Source: an uncultured bacterium (lineage in GTDB: Bacteria; Actinomycetota; Coriobacteriia; Coriobacteriales; Coriobacteriaceae). From it: a DNA stretch of 64,000 nt. Positions 54,058 through 63,826 of this stretch are shown in pieces; position 1 is the first letter of the stretch, and every line of letters begins with the position of its first letter. Both the position numbers and the translations under genes were made by a program. The DNA is taken from the NCBI GenBank assembly GCA_905214105.1, contig CAJMKK010000004.1, positions 147,456 to 211,455 of the forward strand, given 5' to 3'. The notes beneath the pieces are model-generated. The model saw nothing but the letters and a program-made list of their open reading frames with translations, did no database searches and was not told the origin of the DNA.

Positions 54058-55371
54058 CTACAGGCGCTCACGAACCGCCTCGACCACGTTGGCCAGATCG
54101 ACGAGGGCCTCGTCATGGCTCTCCATGTCGCGCACCTTGACCTTGCCGGCGGCAAGCTCGTCGCCGCCCAAGACCAAAATGAGCTTAGCGCCCACCTTGT
54201 CGGCCTGCTTAAACTGAGCCTTAAGCGAACGACCCTGATAGTCTGCCTCGGTCACGATACCTGCGGCGCGAAGCTCCTGCGTAATGGCAAAGACGTTCTG
54301 GCGCAACTCCTTGCCGGCATTGGCGACGTAGACACACGGGGTCTCCTCGGCGCCCAGGTCGCTGCCAAAGGCCTGCAGGGCCAGCAGGGCGCGCTCAAAA
54401 CCGACGGCGAAGCCGACGCCGGCCGTGGGCTTGCCGCCCTCGAGCTCGACCAGGCCATCGTAGCGGCCGCCGCCACCGATGGAGCCGACGCCGGCGCCAG
54501 GGGCCTCGACCTCAAAGACGGTACGGGTGTAGTAGTCCAGGCCGCGCACCAGGGTGGGATCCTCGACGTACTCGATACCGGCGACGTCCAGATAGCGCTT
54601 GACCTGCTCGTAGTGCTCGCGGCACTCATCGCACAGGTTGTCGCCCATCAGCGGGGCGTCGGCCATGATCTCGCGGCAGTGGTCGTTCTTGCAGTCGAAG
54701 GCGCGCAGCGGGTTAAGCTCGGCGCGCTCGCGGCACTCGTCGCACATCTCATCGGCGTGGTCGAGAATGAACTGCTTAACCTGCTCGCGATAGGCCGGAC
54801 GGCATTGGGCATCGCCCATCGAGTTAATGAGCAGACGGAGCTTGGACAGATCGAAGCCCAGGCGCTTGTAAAACTCCATGAGCATAATGATGCACTCGGC
54901 GTCTGCCGCCGGATCGGGAGCGCCGAGCCACTCGATGCCCACCTGATGGAACTGGCGCAAGCGGCCCTTCTGGGGACGCTCGCCACGGAACATGGCCTCG
55001 GCGTAGTAAGCCTTAAACGGCGTGGAGCCCTGGGGCACCAAGTTGTTCTCCACGACGGCGCGCACCACGCCAGCCGTGCCCTCGGGACGAAGCGCCAGGC
55101 GCTGCTTGGGCTTGAGCTTGGTATCGGTGCCCTCGGTAAAGACGCGCTCCAGGTTGGCGCCGCTAAACACGCGGAACATCTCCTTGCGCACGACGTCGGT
55201 CGACTGGCCGATGCCGTGGACAAACACGTCCACCTGCTCGATGGCGGGCGTCTCGATGGGCTTAAAGCCAAACGGCTCGAACACGCCGGCAGCAATCTGC
55301 TGCATCTTTTGCCAGGCGCGCATCTCAGCGCCGATAAGGTCGCGGGTTCCCTCCGCCTTCTGTGCCTGCAT
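54058..55371 (-). CDS. hisS: histidyl-tRNA synthetase
   Basis: A 437-residue class II synthetase with GTRDLIGAE, motif 2 FRGERPQKGRLRQFHQVGIEWLG, the histidine A motif VRGLDYYTRTVFEVE and motif 3 GVGFAVGFERALLAL. The C-terminal anticodon domain ends LGGDELAAGKVKVRDM. The start ATG 55369-55371 follows AAAGG; a TTG two codons earlier is possible. The -10 box lies at 55414-55419. Confidence 0.95.
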   Translation of the reverse strand: MQAQKAEGTRDLIGAEMRAWQKMQQIAAGVFEPFGFKPIETPAIEQVDVFVHGIGQSTDVVRKEMFRVFSGANLERVFTEGTDTKLKPKQRLALRPEGTAGVVRAVVENNLVPQGSTPFKAYYAEAMFRGERPQKGRLRQFHQVGIEWLGAPDPAADAECIIMLMEFYKRLGFDLSKLRLLINSMGDAQCRPAYREQVKQFILDHADEMCDECRERAELNPLRAFDCKNDHCREIMADAPLMGDNLCDECREHYEQVKRYLDVAGIEYVEDPTLVRGLDYYTRTVFEVEAPGAGVGSIGGGGRYDGLVELEGGKPTAGVGFAVGFERALLALQAFGSDLGAEETPCVYVANAGKELRQNVFAITQELRAAGIVTEADYQGRSLKAQFKQADKVGAKLILVLGGDELAAGKVKVRDMESHDEALVDLANVVEAVRERL

Positions 55372-55435
55372 GGGCAAACACCTTTCTTTTGTATCGCGTC
55401 ATAGGTAGTGGACATTATACGGCACAAAGCAGCAA

Positions 55436-55561
55436 CGCGCCGGCGCGTCTGACCGAACGAGGGTATGGGGACTCGTTCGGCCAGACGCGCCGGCGCGGCA
55501 GCCGATTCGTTTTCCTCCGTCCCCAGGGGATCATCACGTGATCCGTAGGGGACGGAGGAAA
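55436..55561. repeat. two long hairpins between hisS and a broken transporter
   Basis: A 26-base arm (55436-55461) pairs at 25 of 26 positions with 55472-55497, loop ten bases. Next, TTTCCTCCGTCCCC (55511-55524) pairs perfectly with 55548-55561, with a nested GGATCA/TGATCC stem. The remaining 55562-55678 shows nothing else. Confidence 0.7.
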
Positions 55562-55678
55562 GCAGATCATTTTTGTGCGCCCGTGGCCGCCGTGGAAACC
55601 GAACGATGGTACGAGCAGCCATTCGGCTCCCAGGGCGGCCGCAGACAAACGGACAAGCGGCGATGCGCTTTGGCCTAC

Positions 55679-56087
55679 CTACTCCCCTGCCACGCTCGCG
55701 CGCAGCTTGGCAGCGATGGGCTCGGACGCCAGCAGGAACACGAGCATGACCACGGAGCACGCCAGGCACACAATCCAGGTGCTCGCAAAGGAGCCCGTGG
55801 CATCGAACAGCACGCCCGAGACAATGGCGCCCACGGTGCCGCCGACCATCTCGAGCGAGGTAATGGTGCCCGTGACCTTACCCAGGTCGGCCATGCCAAA
55901 CTGCTTAGACGCAGCGATCGTGGGCGTTGGAGATGGTGTACTGCGCAAGGGAAATGCCCAGGTCGCTGACGATCAACGGCTGGAACAGGCTCATGCAGTT
56001 GACGAAAATCGTGTAGCACGTGGCCATGATCACGAAGCCAGAGGCCACCACGAGCCAGCCGGGGAAGAGCTTACGTTGCTGAGACAT
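55679..56087 (-). pseudogene. MFS transporter with a large internal deletion
   Basis: From the ATG 56085-56087 the frame reads SQQRKLFPGWLVVASGFVI and a second hydrophobic segment, then goes out of frame at about 55925. The next frame continues FGMADLGKVTGTITSLEM, GAIVSGVLFDATGSFAS, and stops at 55679. These match the N-terminal and C-terminal ends of an MFS permease; roughly 250 residues in between are absent. The deletion also shifts the frame. It is a decayed transporter downstream of the amidohydrolase, so the pair may once have been an operon. Confidence 0.75.
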
Positions 56088-56127
56088 GCTGTTCCTTTTT
56101 TAAACAAACGAGTAGCAAGATTGGGTG

Positions 56128-57426
56128 CTACCGGTGGTCGGCGATGTAGCCCAAAGCGACGGCGGCATAAGCCGCGGCGCCAAGGGGAAGCTCGGCATCG
56201 CTAAAACGTGCCTTGGGATGATGCTGAGCAAAATGCTCGTCCGTATCAGTCACGGCAGCGCCCACGGTAAAGTACGCACTCGGGATCTCGCTCGAGATCA
56301 ACGCGAAGTCCTCGCTCGCCATGGCGTGGAACAGCGGCAGGAAGGCGGACTTGGGCAGCACCGCGCCCACGTAGCCAAGCGACGCCTGCGTCATGCCGTC
56401 GTCGAGTACCAGCGGCGGAACATCCGAAAGCGTCTCGATAGTCGCCGGCGTGCGATACGTTGCGGCCACACCGTTGACGACCTCGGCGATGCGGGTCTTG
56501 AGGTGCTCCATGAGCTCGACGTCGAAGCCGCGCAACGTTCCCTCGAGCACGCAGGTGTCGGGGATGACGTTGGCCGCCAAGCCGCCAGCGAACTTACCCA
56601 CGGTAAGCGCGACCTCCTTGGCCGCCGGCACCTCACGGGAGATAAGCTCCTGAAGCGCCAGGTGCACATGCACGCCGGCCGTGATGGGGTCGATGCAGAT
56701 CTCGGGGCTCGAGCCATGGCCGCCCTTGCCCTGAAGCGTGATGCGAAAACCGTACACGCCCGAGAGCGCCGGGCTGCCGTAGAGCACCAGGCCAAGCGGC
56801 GATTGGCTGTTAACGTGCATGGCGAAGGCGGCCTGGGGACGCGGGTTCTGCAGCAGACCGTCGGCGATGGCGGCGCGGGCACCCTCAAAAGTTTCCTCGC
56901 CCGGTTGGAACAGCAACTTAATCGTGGCGTTGGCGTCGACAAGCTCGGACTCGCGGGCCTTGAGCAGGCGCGCCGCACCAAGCAGCGCCGTCGCGTGCAT
57001 ATCGTGGCCACAAGCGTGCATGCAGCCGTTCGTAGAGGCGAAAGGCTCGCCTGACTCTTCAGCAACAGGCAGGGCATCCATGTCGCCACGGAGCATGATG
57101 ACCGTACCGGCCTGTTTGTCCGTGCACGTACCGTTACCCCGAGCAGCAGCTGCCGCGCCGGCACCGATTAGGCCAACGACACAGGTGCCGTCAACAAGCA
57201 CGGCATAGGGAATATCCATCTCGTCCAGACGCGCCTGGATAAAGGCGGACGTCTGCGGAAGGTTGTTACCGAGCTCAGGCGTTTGATGGAGATCATGGCG
57301 CCATGCGGCAAGCTCGTTGGCAAACGCCTGAGCTTCTGCAACAAGACCGTCACCGATAGCGGCCTGCGCCGCCGCGGTGGCCTTGGGCGCTGATTGCGGT
57401 TGAAGATCGGACTGAGCTGGTGCCAT
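56128..57426 (-). CDS. M20-family amidohydrolase (aminoacylase/carboxypeptidase-like)
   Basis: A 432-residue zinc amidohydrolase of the AbgB/IAA-amino acid hydrolase type. It has HDLHQTPELGNNLPQT, RGDMDALPVAEESGEPF, MHACGHDMHATALLGAA, LLFQPGEETFEGA, the dimerisation-domain GGHGSSPE, and a C-terminal MASEDFALI. The start ATG 57424-57426 follows GGAGGGC. It lies before the deleted MFS gene. Substrate: an N-acyl amino acid or aryl-amide is likely. Confidence 0.85.
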   Translation of the reverse strand: MAPAQSDLQPQSAPKATAAAQAAIGDGLVAEAQAFANELAAWRHDLHQTPELGNNLPQTSAFIQARLDEMDIPYAVLVDGTCVVGLIGAGAAAAARGNGTCTDKQAGTVIMLRGDMDALPVAEESGEPFASTNGCMHACGHDMHATALLGAARLLKARESELVDANATIKLLFQPGEETFEGARAAIADGLLQNPRPQAAFAMHVNSQSPLGLVLYGSPALSGVYGFRITLQGKGGHGSSPEICIDPITAGVHVHLALQELISREVPAAKEVALTVGKFAGGLAANVIPDTCVLEGTLRGFDVELMEHLKTRIAEVVNGVAATYRTPATIETLSDVPPLVLDDGMTQASLGYVGAVLPKSAFLPLFHAMASEDFALISSEIPSAYFTVGAAVTDTDEHFAQHHPKARFSDAELPLGAAAYAAVALGYIADHR

Positions 57427-57504
57427 AAATGCCCTCCAGTAACGTTTTTGCAGTAAGCACTTTGATAGCGTAAAGCGCAAGGTACAACTTTAAGGGCGAG
57501 GTAT

Positions 57505-57530
57505 AAAAAATGCCGCCCCAGGAGGGCGGC
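57505..57530 (-). terminator. terminator of the DMT transporter gene
   Basis: GCCGCCC/GGGCGGC (57512-57518/57524-57530) is followed on the minus strand by ATTTTTTATA. Confidence 0.9.
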
Positions 57531-57542
57531 GCAACAAGTTGT

Positions 57543-58526
57543 TTACAATTGCGGGCGCGGCTTTCGACGCAAAAAATCGAAGTGAGTCTCGCTCAAGATA
57601 ATCGACAGGAAGATAAGCACAAAGCCGGCGAGCAGGCGCGAGGTGAGCGCCTCCCCCATCAGCAGCACCGAAAACAACACGCCCGAAGGCGACTCCATCG
57701 AAAGGAGCAGCGAGCCCGTCGAAGCCGGGACATGCGCCAGGCCGACGTTTTGGATGAGCAGAGCCACGCATGTGCAGCCCACCGAGAGAAACGCCATCAC
57801 ACAGATAAAATTCGGCGTCCACACGGACAGAGGCGCCTGGGTCTCGAATAGCAGCGACGAGATCAGGCTCAGCACGCCATTGCCCACAAACATCCAAAAC
57901 GTGATGACGTTGATGTCCATTTTGCGACCGTACTTGGCGGTCACCGCCATCTGGATGGCGAAGAAAACCGCGCCGCCCAGCGTAATGGCATCGCCGATGT
58001 TGAACTCGACGCTATCAAGCGCCACCAGGCCAATGCCCGCCAAGCACAGCAGTGCCGCGCCCAGATTATAGCGGGTGAGTTTTTCGCCGCTCAGAAAATA
58101 GCTCGCAAAGGGCACGAGGATGCAGTACGTACCCGTCAAAAACGCGTTCTTGCCCGCCGTGGTGTGCGCCAGACCGACCGTCTGCAGGACGTAGGCGGCC
58201 CACATAAGTGTGCCCATTCCAAGTCCGACGATAAGATTGCGGGCGTTGAGGTGCGCGATGATGCGCTTGTGGAAGATGACAAACATGACCAACGCCGCAG
58301 GCAGAAAGCGCACGTAGAGCAGTTCAAACACCGGAATGGTGTCGAGCGCGTCCTTCATAGTGGTAAAGGAGTAACCCCAGATAATCGCCACCGAAAGCAG
58401 TAGAACTTTCCAGAACAACGGCGAACGAGCACCGGCACCACGGGAGGTGCCGCCCGCACCCAGGTCCTCGCGAGCCACAGGGCCATCGGGCATCATTTCG
58501 ATATTGTCAGTGACATGCTGGGGCAT
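57543..58526 (-). CDS. EamA/DMT-family transporter
   Basis: A 327-residue membrane protein with ten segments forming two EamA repeats (VAIIWGYSFTTMKDAL, TLGGAVFFAIQMAV, MSMESPSGVLFSVL-like LSMESPSGVLFSVL). It has a 35-residue hydrophilic N-terminus. The ATG 58524-58526 follows GCGAGGA. Probably exports metabolites or amino acids; no substrate cue. Confidence 0.85.
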   Translation of the reverse strand: MPQHVTDNIEMMPDGPVAREDLGAGGTSRGAGARSPLFWKVLLLSVAIIWGYSFTTMKDALDTIPVFELLYVRFLPAALVMFVIFHKRIIAHLNARNLIVGLGMGTLMWAAYVLQTVGLAHTTAGKNAFLTGTYCILVPFASYFLSGEKLTRYNLGAALLCLAGIGLVALDSVEFNIGDAITLGGAVFFAIQMAVTAKYGRKMDINVITFWMFVGNGVLSLISSLLFETQAPLSVWTPNFICVMAFLSVGCTCVALLIQNVGLAHVPASTGSLLLSMESPSGVLFSVLLMGEALTSRLLAGFVLIFLSIILSETHFDFLRRKPRPQL

Positions 58527-58604
58527 AGGGCATCCTCGCGCTCAATCTGGGCGTGGTGTCCGCACGCGCGTGACCGCATGCCGCCTCATGGTCAAATAAA
58601 AACA

Positions 58605-58710
58605 GGGCGCACCGGACCCCCGGCACGCCCCGCTACTGTAGCAACAACCAAGCAGCCCATGCAATTCACTCAACTAAAGCGTCGGAACAGAAATCCTCGA
58701 TGTTCCGACG
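58605..58710 (-). terminator. tandem terminators after the YhgE operon
   Basis: The stem CGTCGGAACA/TGTTCCGACG (58680-58689/58701-58710) is followed on the minus strand by CTTTAG. A second imperfect stem (58605-58615/58620-58630) is followed by TGTTTTTATTT. Confidence 0.7.
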
Positions 58711-58727
58711 GCGTTTACGTTGCTGTA

Positions 58728-60917
58728 TTAAATCAATTTGGTCGACTCCAGCTTTTCGATAATCCAGTCGTTGGCTTTGATGACCGGACGGCGGAAGACG
58801 ACGCCCAGGGCCAGCGACGGAATCAGATAGCTCGCCAGAATACCCAGCTCAACCCAGTACTCCATATGGTAGGCGCCAGCCATGGCGGCATGCATGGCGT
58901 TGATGCCGTGAGTAAACGGCAGGAACGGATAGATCGCCTGGAACACGGGGCCGGTCATCTCGATGGGGAACGTGCCGCCCGAACCGCCGACCTGCATGAC
59001 CAACAGCACGACAGCGAGCGCCTTGCCGATATCGCCAAACGAAACCGTAAGCGTGTAGACGATATTGGAGAACACGAGACTCGCGACCCAGCCCGCCAGC
59101 ACAAACTGCAGCGGGTTGTCGCACTGAATGCCAAAGAACAGAATGTCGCCCGCGCACACGAGCGTTGCCTGCAGCAGGGCCAAACCGCCAAAGAACAGGT
59201 AACGGCCCAGATAGATCTCGTGCAGGCGTACGGGGATGAGCTCGTTGATGAGCTCGTCGTCGACCGAGACCTTCATCATGGCCGCCAGTACGATCGAGCC
59301 GACCCAGAGCGACAGAATCGTATAGAACGGCGCCATGGCCGAACCGTAGTTGCGGATCGGATAGACCGGCTTGCGGTCGAGCGCAACGGGGCCGGAAAGC
59401 GACACGGCCAGGCCCTCGGGGTCGTTGCCGATCATCGTCTTGATCGTCGCCAGGTCACCCGACATCAGGGCGCCGTCGAGCTCGTCCTTGAACGCGCTGA
59501 TCTTGTCCGACGCCTCGCCCAGCTGATCGGAAGCCTTGTTGACCAGCTTTGCGGCCTTGGAGAGACCCTTTGCCAGCGAACCGGATGCGTCGGTCAGGCC
59601 GGCAACAGCGCTATCCAGATCGCCCGAGATACCGTTGAGCGAATCCAAAACGCCCGAAATAGTCTTCTTGAGTTCTTTGGCCTTGACCGAAAACGTAGAG
59701 TCGTAGTCAGTCTTGGCGCCCGAGATACCAGCCTTGGCATCCGCGATTGCCTGATCGACCTCGGCACGCGACTTGTTAACCTCTGCCATGCTGTCCGAGA
59801 GGGACTTTGCGGTTGCCTTCAGGTCCTTGGCGTTGTTGCGATACTCCGTCGCGATCCTGCCCAGCGATGTCGCCACAGACTTAAGACTGTCCTGGAGCTT
59901 TTCGTCACTCACCTGCTCGGCAAAACTGCGAAGCTGGTTAGCCACGTCATCGATATCGTTGGCACGCGATTCGAGTGCCGACGCGGCTTTGTTGAGCTGG
60001 GTCACCGTAACGTCGACATGCTGGTTCGCGGCGTCAAACGCCTTCGCAAGCTCGGTGGACACGTTGTCGAATGAGCCCGCGCTTCCGTCGATCGCGGTGT
60101 TGATGGCGTCGTTGGCTGCCTTTAGCGCTTCCTCGGAATCGCTCACACCGTTCTTTGCGTGCTCCATCAGCTGCTTCGTCGACTCATCAACAGTGCCCGT
60201 CTGCTTGAGCATGCCGCCCGCCGATGTCAGTGAATCGGACGTAGAGCTCAAAATGCCCGCGAGCGACGTCGCGCTCGCCTGAACGTCCTGCAGGTCCTCG
60301 ACCGAATCGCCCAGCGTAGAGGAAAGATTGGCGATAAAGTTGCTCACCTGGTCGGTGCTCATATAGTCGAGCAGGCTGGACACGGTCTTAAGGCCGATGG
60401 TCGTGATGGTCTTGGTAAAGGTCTCATTCACCTGGCTCTGGACGGCGCTCGAACCCTTTTCGGTCACGATCTGGGCGATGGCGTTAGCCTTCTGGTTTTC
60501 GTAGAACTCGATGTCGGCGTGCTTCACGTTGGTCGAGAAAAGCGTCATCATGTCGGCGCTAAACGTCTTGGGGATAACGACGGCGGCATAGTATGTGCCC
60601 GACTTAACGCCCTCAATCGCCTTATCGCGGTCGTTGAGGACGACCCAGTCAAAGTTCTCGTTACCGCGCAGGGTCGCCGTCACGTTTTCGCCCACGTTGA
60701 CCTCGACGGGAATCAGATCGCTCTCGTAGCCCTCATCGGTGTTGACCACTGCAATCTTAAGGTTGCCGGTATTGCCGTACGGATCCCAGCTGCCGGCGAT
60801 GTTAAACCACGCGTACAGGCACGGCACGATAATGAGGCCCATCACGACAATCAAGCCGATCACGGAGCGAGACACGTTTTGGACATCACGCTTAAACAGG
60901 TGCAGGATGTTTTTCAT
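58728..60917 (-). CDS. YhgE/Pip-family membrane protein
   Basis: A 729-residue protein with one N-terminal membrane segment (VIGLIVVMGLIIVPCLYAWFN), then WDPYGNTGNLKIAVVN typical of the family. A long extracellular coiled region (about 180-500) rich in Ser/Ala/Asp follows, and five or six C-terminal segments of ABC-2 type. The family includes phage infection protein Pip and the ESX-like secretion-associated YhgE. Its ATG abuts the stop of the longer paralogue upstream. Role in cell-surface export is inferred. Confidence 0.85.
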   Translation of the reverse strand: MKNILHLFKRDVQNVSRSVIGLIVVMGLIIVPCLYAWFNIAGSWDPYGNTGNLKIAVVNTDEGYESDLIPVEVNVGENVTATLRGNENFDWVVLNDRDKAIEGVKSGTYYAAVVIPKTFSADMMTLFSTNVKHADIEFYENQKANAIAQIVTEKGSSAVQSQVNETFTKTITTIGLKTVSSLLDYMSTDQVSNFIANLSSTLGDSVEDLQDVQASATSLAGILSSTSDSLTSAGGMLKQTGTVDESTKQLMEHAKNGVSDSEEALKAANDAINTAIDGSAGSFDNVSTELAKAFDAANQHVDVTVTQLNKAASALESRANDIDDVANQLRSFAEQVSDEKLQDSLKSVATSLGRIATEYRNNAKDLKATAKSLSDSMAEVNKSRAEVDQAIADAKAGISGAKTDYDSTFSVKAKELKKTISGVLDSLNGISGDLDSAVAGLTDASGSLAKGLSKAAKLVNKASDQLGEASDKISAFKDELDGALMSGDLATIKTMIGNDPEGLAVSLSGPVALDRKPVYPIRNYGSAMAPFYTILSLWVGSIVLAAMMKVSVDDELINELIPVRLHEIYLGRYLFFGGLALLQATLVCAGDILFFGIQCDNPLQFVLAGWVASLVFSNIVYTLTVSFGDIGKALAVVLLVMQVGGSGGTFPIEMTGPVFQAIYPFLPFTHGINAMHAAMAGAYHMEYWVELGILASYLIPSLALGVVFRRPVIKANDWIIEKLESTKLI

Positions 60918-63734
60918 TTATGCCTCACCTCCTTTAGAGTGCTTGCCAAGCGGGGTGGTATCTCCATCATTTGTAGCTGTGCTGTCGCTGCCCTGAGATT
61001 TACGATGCGCACCGATATGCGGCAGACGGCTCGTGGGCTGTTCGCTGTCCTTAGTGCCCCGCTCGCTGGCGTTGAGACCAAACATGCGACGGGCGGCAGG
61101 GATGGCAGCCGTGTGCTCGCGCATCTCGCGGCGCAAGTCCTCGTCCGAAAGCGCCGAGATGCGCATCTGGGTGTTGAGGCTTGCACGGATGTACTCGATG
61201 TTGATGAGCCAGCCGCAGATGGCAATGACCGAGATAATCCAGATAACCAGCAGAATGATCTTGCCATTGTTGTCGATATCGAGAACCGTCGACAGAATGA
61301 AGAGCAGCACCTGCACGCCGACTACAGCAGCGAAACCGCCCTTGATGTAGTACGGGTAGCGATGCTCAAAGGCGACCGCATGATCGAGCAGTTCGCGACG
61401 GTATGAATCGGAATCGAGCATGACGCGCATGGCCGTACGCAGCGAATAACGTTGGCGCGGCAGGTCGTTGGACTCGCAGATCATGAGGCCCGTCGTGGAA
61501 AGCTGCTTATCAAAGAGCAGATTGAGGTTGAGCAGCAACGGGCGCAGCTGCAGACCGATAAAGAGCGCGATGATAAGGAACACGCCCAGGATGCACAGGT
61601 TGAACAGGTAGTTGAACGAATACATGCCACCGACGGTCTCGCGCAGCAGGTTGATGCCATAGGTGAAGGGAAGCAGCGGATGCAGCCATTGGAAGAAGCC
61701 GGGCATCATCTCGATGGGATACATGCCCGACGAGCCGGGGATCTGCACAATGACGAGGATGACGCCAATGGCTTTACCGATATGCTTAAAGGTGGTGGAC
61801 AGCGCATAGATGATGTTGACGTAGGCGAACGAGATTGCGACGCCGCCCAGCACAAAGAGCAGCGGATTGACGCACTGCACGCCAATGACCAGGTCGCCCA
61901 CCGTAACGATAATGGCCTGGAACGCGCCCAGGATCACCAGCAGCAGCCAGCGGCCAAAGTAGCCCTGACGCGCCGTAAAGCTACCGATGCCCTCACGGTC
62001 GACCTCGAGTTTGTAGATGGCGATGAGCACATAGCCGCCTACCCACAGCGCCAGATTGGTGTAGAAGGGCGCGATGCCCGAGCCAAAGCTCTTGACCGGA
62101 TAGATTGACTTGGACGTCAGCTCAACCGGAGATGCCATGAAATCTGCCACGTCATTGACGTCGACGTCCATGAGGTCGGCTAACTCGCCCATAGACTCAG
62201 AGGTCTGCAGCGCCGCAATGTCATTGGCGGCGGTCGCGAGCTTGTCCTGAACCTTGGCAAGGGAGGCGTCGGTTTGGGACAGCGTGGTCTTTGCCTGCTC
62301 GAGCGTGGCATCGAGCTGCGCCAGCGTGCCGCGCGCGCTCGCTATCGTGGGGGTCATACCCGATACAATGCCGGTCAAATCGCCCGAAACGGCGGCAAAG
62401 GAGTCAAGCGCGCTCGAAGCCTTCGGCAGCGCGTTTTGACCCAGATCTGCCTGGGCCTGGCCAAGGTTGGTTGCCCCGGTCTGAATTGCGTTATTGATAG
62501 CGTCGCTGGCACCCGAGACAGCCGCGGCATCATTTGCCATGGCGCTCGACTGCGCGGACAGACTGTTCTTGATACTCTGCAGCTGGTCGTTCTGCTTCTT
62601 GAGCGTATCGATCGTCGAGGCGATCAGTGCGTCGATCTGATCCGATCCCGTCGAGGTATCGCCGGCAAGAATCTGCAGGTGGCCGATAACTGCGGTGTTG
62701 TGATCGATCGTTGCCTGGAGAGACTCGAGCGAGTTGTCGATGCGGGTGGTCGTAGATGTGACCGTGCCCGTCAACTTGCCGATGGCAGCATTCGCAGAAG
62801 CCGACGTCTTGGTTAGCGCAAGGCTGCCCTCCGAAAGTGCCTTGGAGAGCGAGGTGATGGACTTGCCAGCCGTGGTACGAGCTTCGACCAGCAGATCATT
62901 ACCCTGAGCGATTGCCTGCGTTAGCGAAGGCGCCTGTCCCTGCAGGCCCGCCAACGCAGCATCGGCCGAAGCAATCGAGCTGCTCGTCTTGTCGATGGCG
63001 GTGTTCATGTCGCCGATGGAATCACGTACCTCGCCCAAGGTATCGGATGCCTCGGACACCGAGCTTGCCAGCGAATCCTGCGTCTGGGTTGCCTTGTCCT
63101 TTAGATCGACTCCGGCATCTTTGGCAATGCCGGCAACGGTCTCGCCCACCGTAGAGACAAATTCCGAGTTTATCTGCTCCTCGATGGTGTTGGCACCGGT
63201 ATCGGTAACCTTGGGCGCAATGGCGCTCTTTTTCTCGTTGACGTAATAGGTGAGCTTCGGCTGATGGTAATTGCCGTCGAGCATCGAGACGAGATTGTCA
63301 GAGAAGTTCTTGGGAATCACGATGGCAGCATAGTATTCGCCACTTTCGACGCCCTCTTTGGCATCTGCCGCCGAGTCGACGAAGGTCCAGCCAAGCTGGT
63401 CGTTCTTCTTGAGCTGGTCGACCACCTTATCGCCTGCGTTGAGCTCGCCCACTAGGTCGTTCTGGGTGCCCTGATCGTTGTTGGCGATGGCGATTTTAAT
63501 GCCTTGGGTATTTCCGTACGGATCCCAGTTGGCAACGATGTTGTACCAGGCATACAGCGAGGGAATGACGCACACGCCCAGGGTAACCACCAGGGCGACG
63601 GGGTTCACGATCAATCGCTTGATGTCGCGTTTAAAGATTGCAAAGGAGACCTTTGCGTTGGATAGTTTGCTGCCGAGACTCACGCTTGGACCATCCATCC
63701 TGTCGTTGAATCGAATCGTACTATCGACAACCAT
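60918..63734 (-). CDS. long YhgE/Pip-family membrane protein with extra C-terminal domain
   Basis: A 938-residue YhgE/Pip protein. It shares the N-terminal segment and WDPYGNTQGIKIAIAN, a long coiled extracellular part (about 150-540) and C-terminal ABC-2-like segments. It carries about 200 extra residues with two more membrane segments and a polar, charged tail (GTKDSEQPTSRLPHIG). The start is uncertain: ATG 63732-63734, ATG 63696-63698 and TTG 63765-63767 all lack good sites. It is first of a two-gene operon, ending one base before the next ATG. Confidence 0.8.
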   Translation of the reverse strand: MVVDSTIRFNDRMDGPSVSLGSKLSNAKVSFAIFKRDIKRLIVNPVALVVTLGVCVIPSLYAWYNIVANWDPYGNTQGIKIAIANNDQGTQNDLVGELNAGDKVVDQLKKNDQLGWTFVDSAADAKEGVESGEYYAAIVIPKNFSDNLVSMLDGNYHQPKLTYYVNEKKSAIAPKVTDTGANTIEEQINSEFVSTVGETVAGIAKDAGVDLKDKATQTQDSLASSVSEASDTLGEVRDSIGDMNTAIDKTSSSIASADAALAGLQGQAPSLTQAIAQGNDLLVEARTTAGKSITSLSKALSEGSLALTKTSASANAAIGKLTGTVTSTTTRIDNSLESLQATIDHNTAVIGHLQILAGDTSTGSDQIDALIASTIDTLKKQNDQLQSIKNSLSAQSSAMANDAAAVSGASDAINNAIQTGATNLGQAQADLGQNALPKASSALDSFAAVSGDLTGIVSGMTPTIASARGTLAQLDATLEQAKTTLSQTDASLAKVQDKLATAANDIAALQTSESMGELADLMDVDVNDVADFMASPVELTSKSIYPVKSFGSGIAPFYTNLALWVGGYVLIAIYKLEVDREGIGSFTARQGYFGRWLLLVILGAFQAIIVTVGDLVIGVQCVNPLLFVLGGVAISFAYVNIIYALSTTFKHIGKAIGVILVIVQIPGSSGMYPIEMMPGFFQWLHPLLPFTYGINLLRETVGGMYSFNYLFNLCILGVFLIIALFIGLQLRPLLLNLNLLFDKQLSTTGLMICESNDLPRQRYSLRTAMRVMLDSDSYRRELLDHAVAFEHRYPYYIKGGFAAVVGVQVLLFILSTVLDIDNNGKIILLVIWIISVIAICGWLINIEYIRASLNTQMRISALSDEDLRREMREHTAAIPAARRMFGLNASERGTKDSEQPTSRLPHIGAHRKSQGSDSTATNDGDTTPLGKHSKGGEA

Positions 63735-63790
63735 TGTACGTAGGCGCTTTAGTGCCTCGCGGCACAATGGTGCTGAGTTTTGCGGGTAGC

Positions 63791-63826
63791 AATATACTAC
63801 GAAGATAAGTTAACGTACAGATGTAC
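63791..63826 (-). promoter_or_regulatory. YhgE operon promoter with palindrome
   Basis: The -10-like TATATT (63791-63796) follows, at about the -35 region, the palindrome GTACAGATGTAC (63815-63826). TetR-type regulators bind such sites. No regulator gene is in view. Confidence 0.5.
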
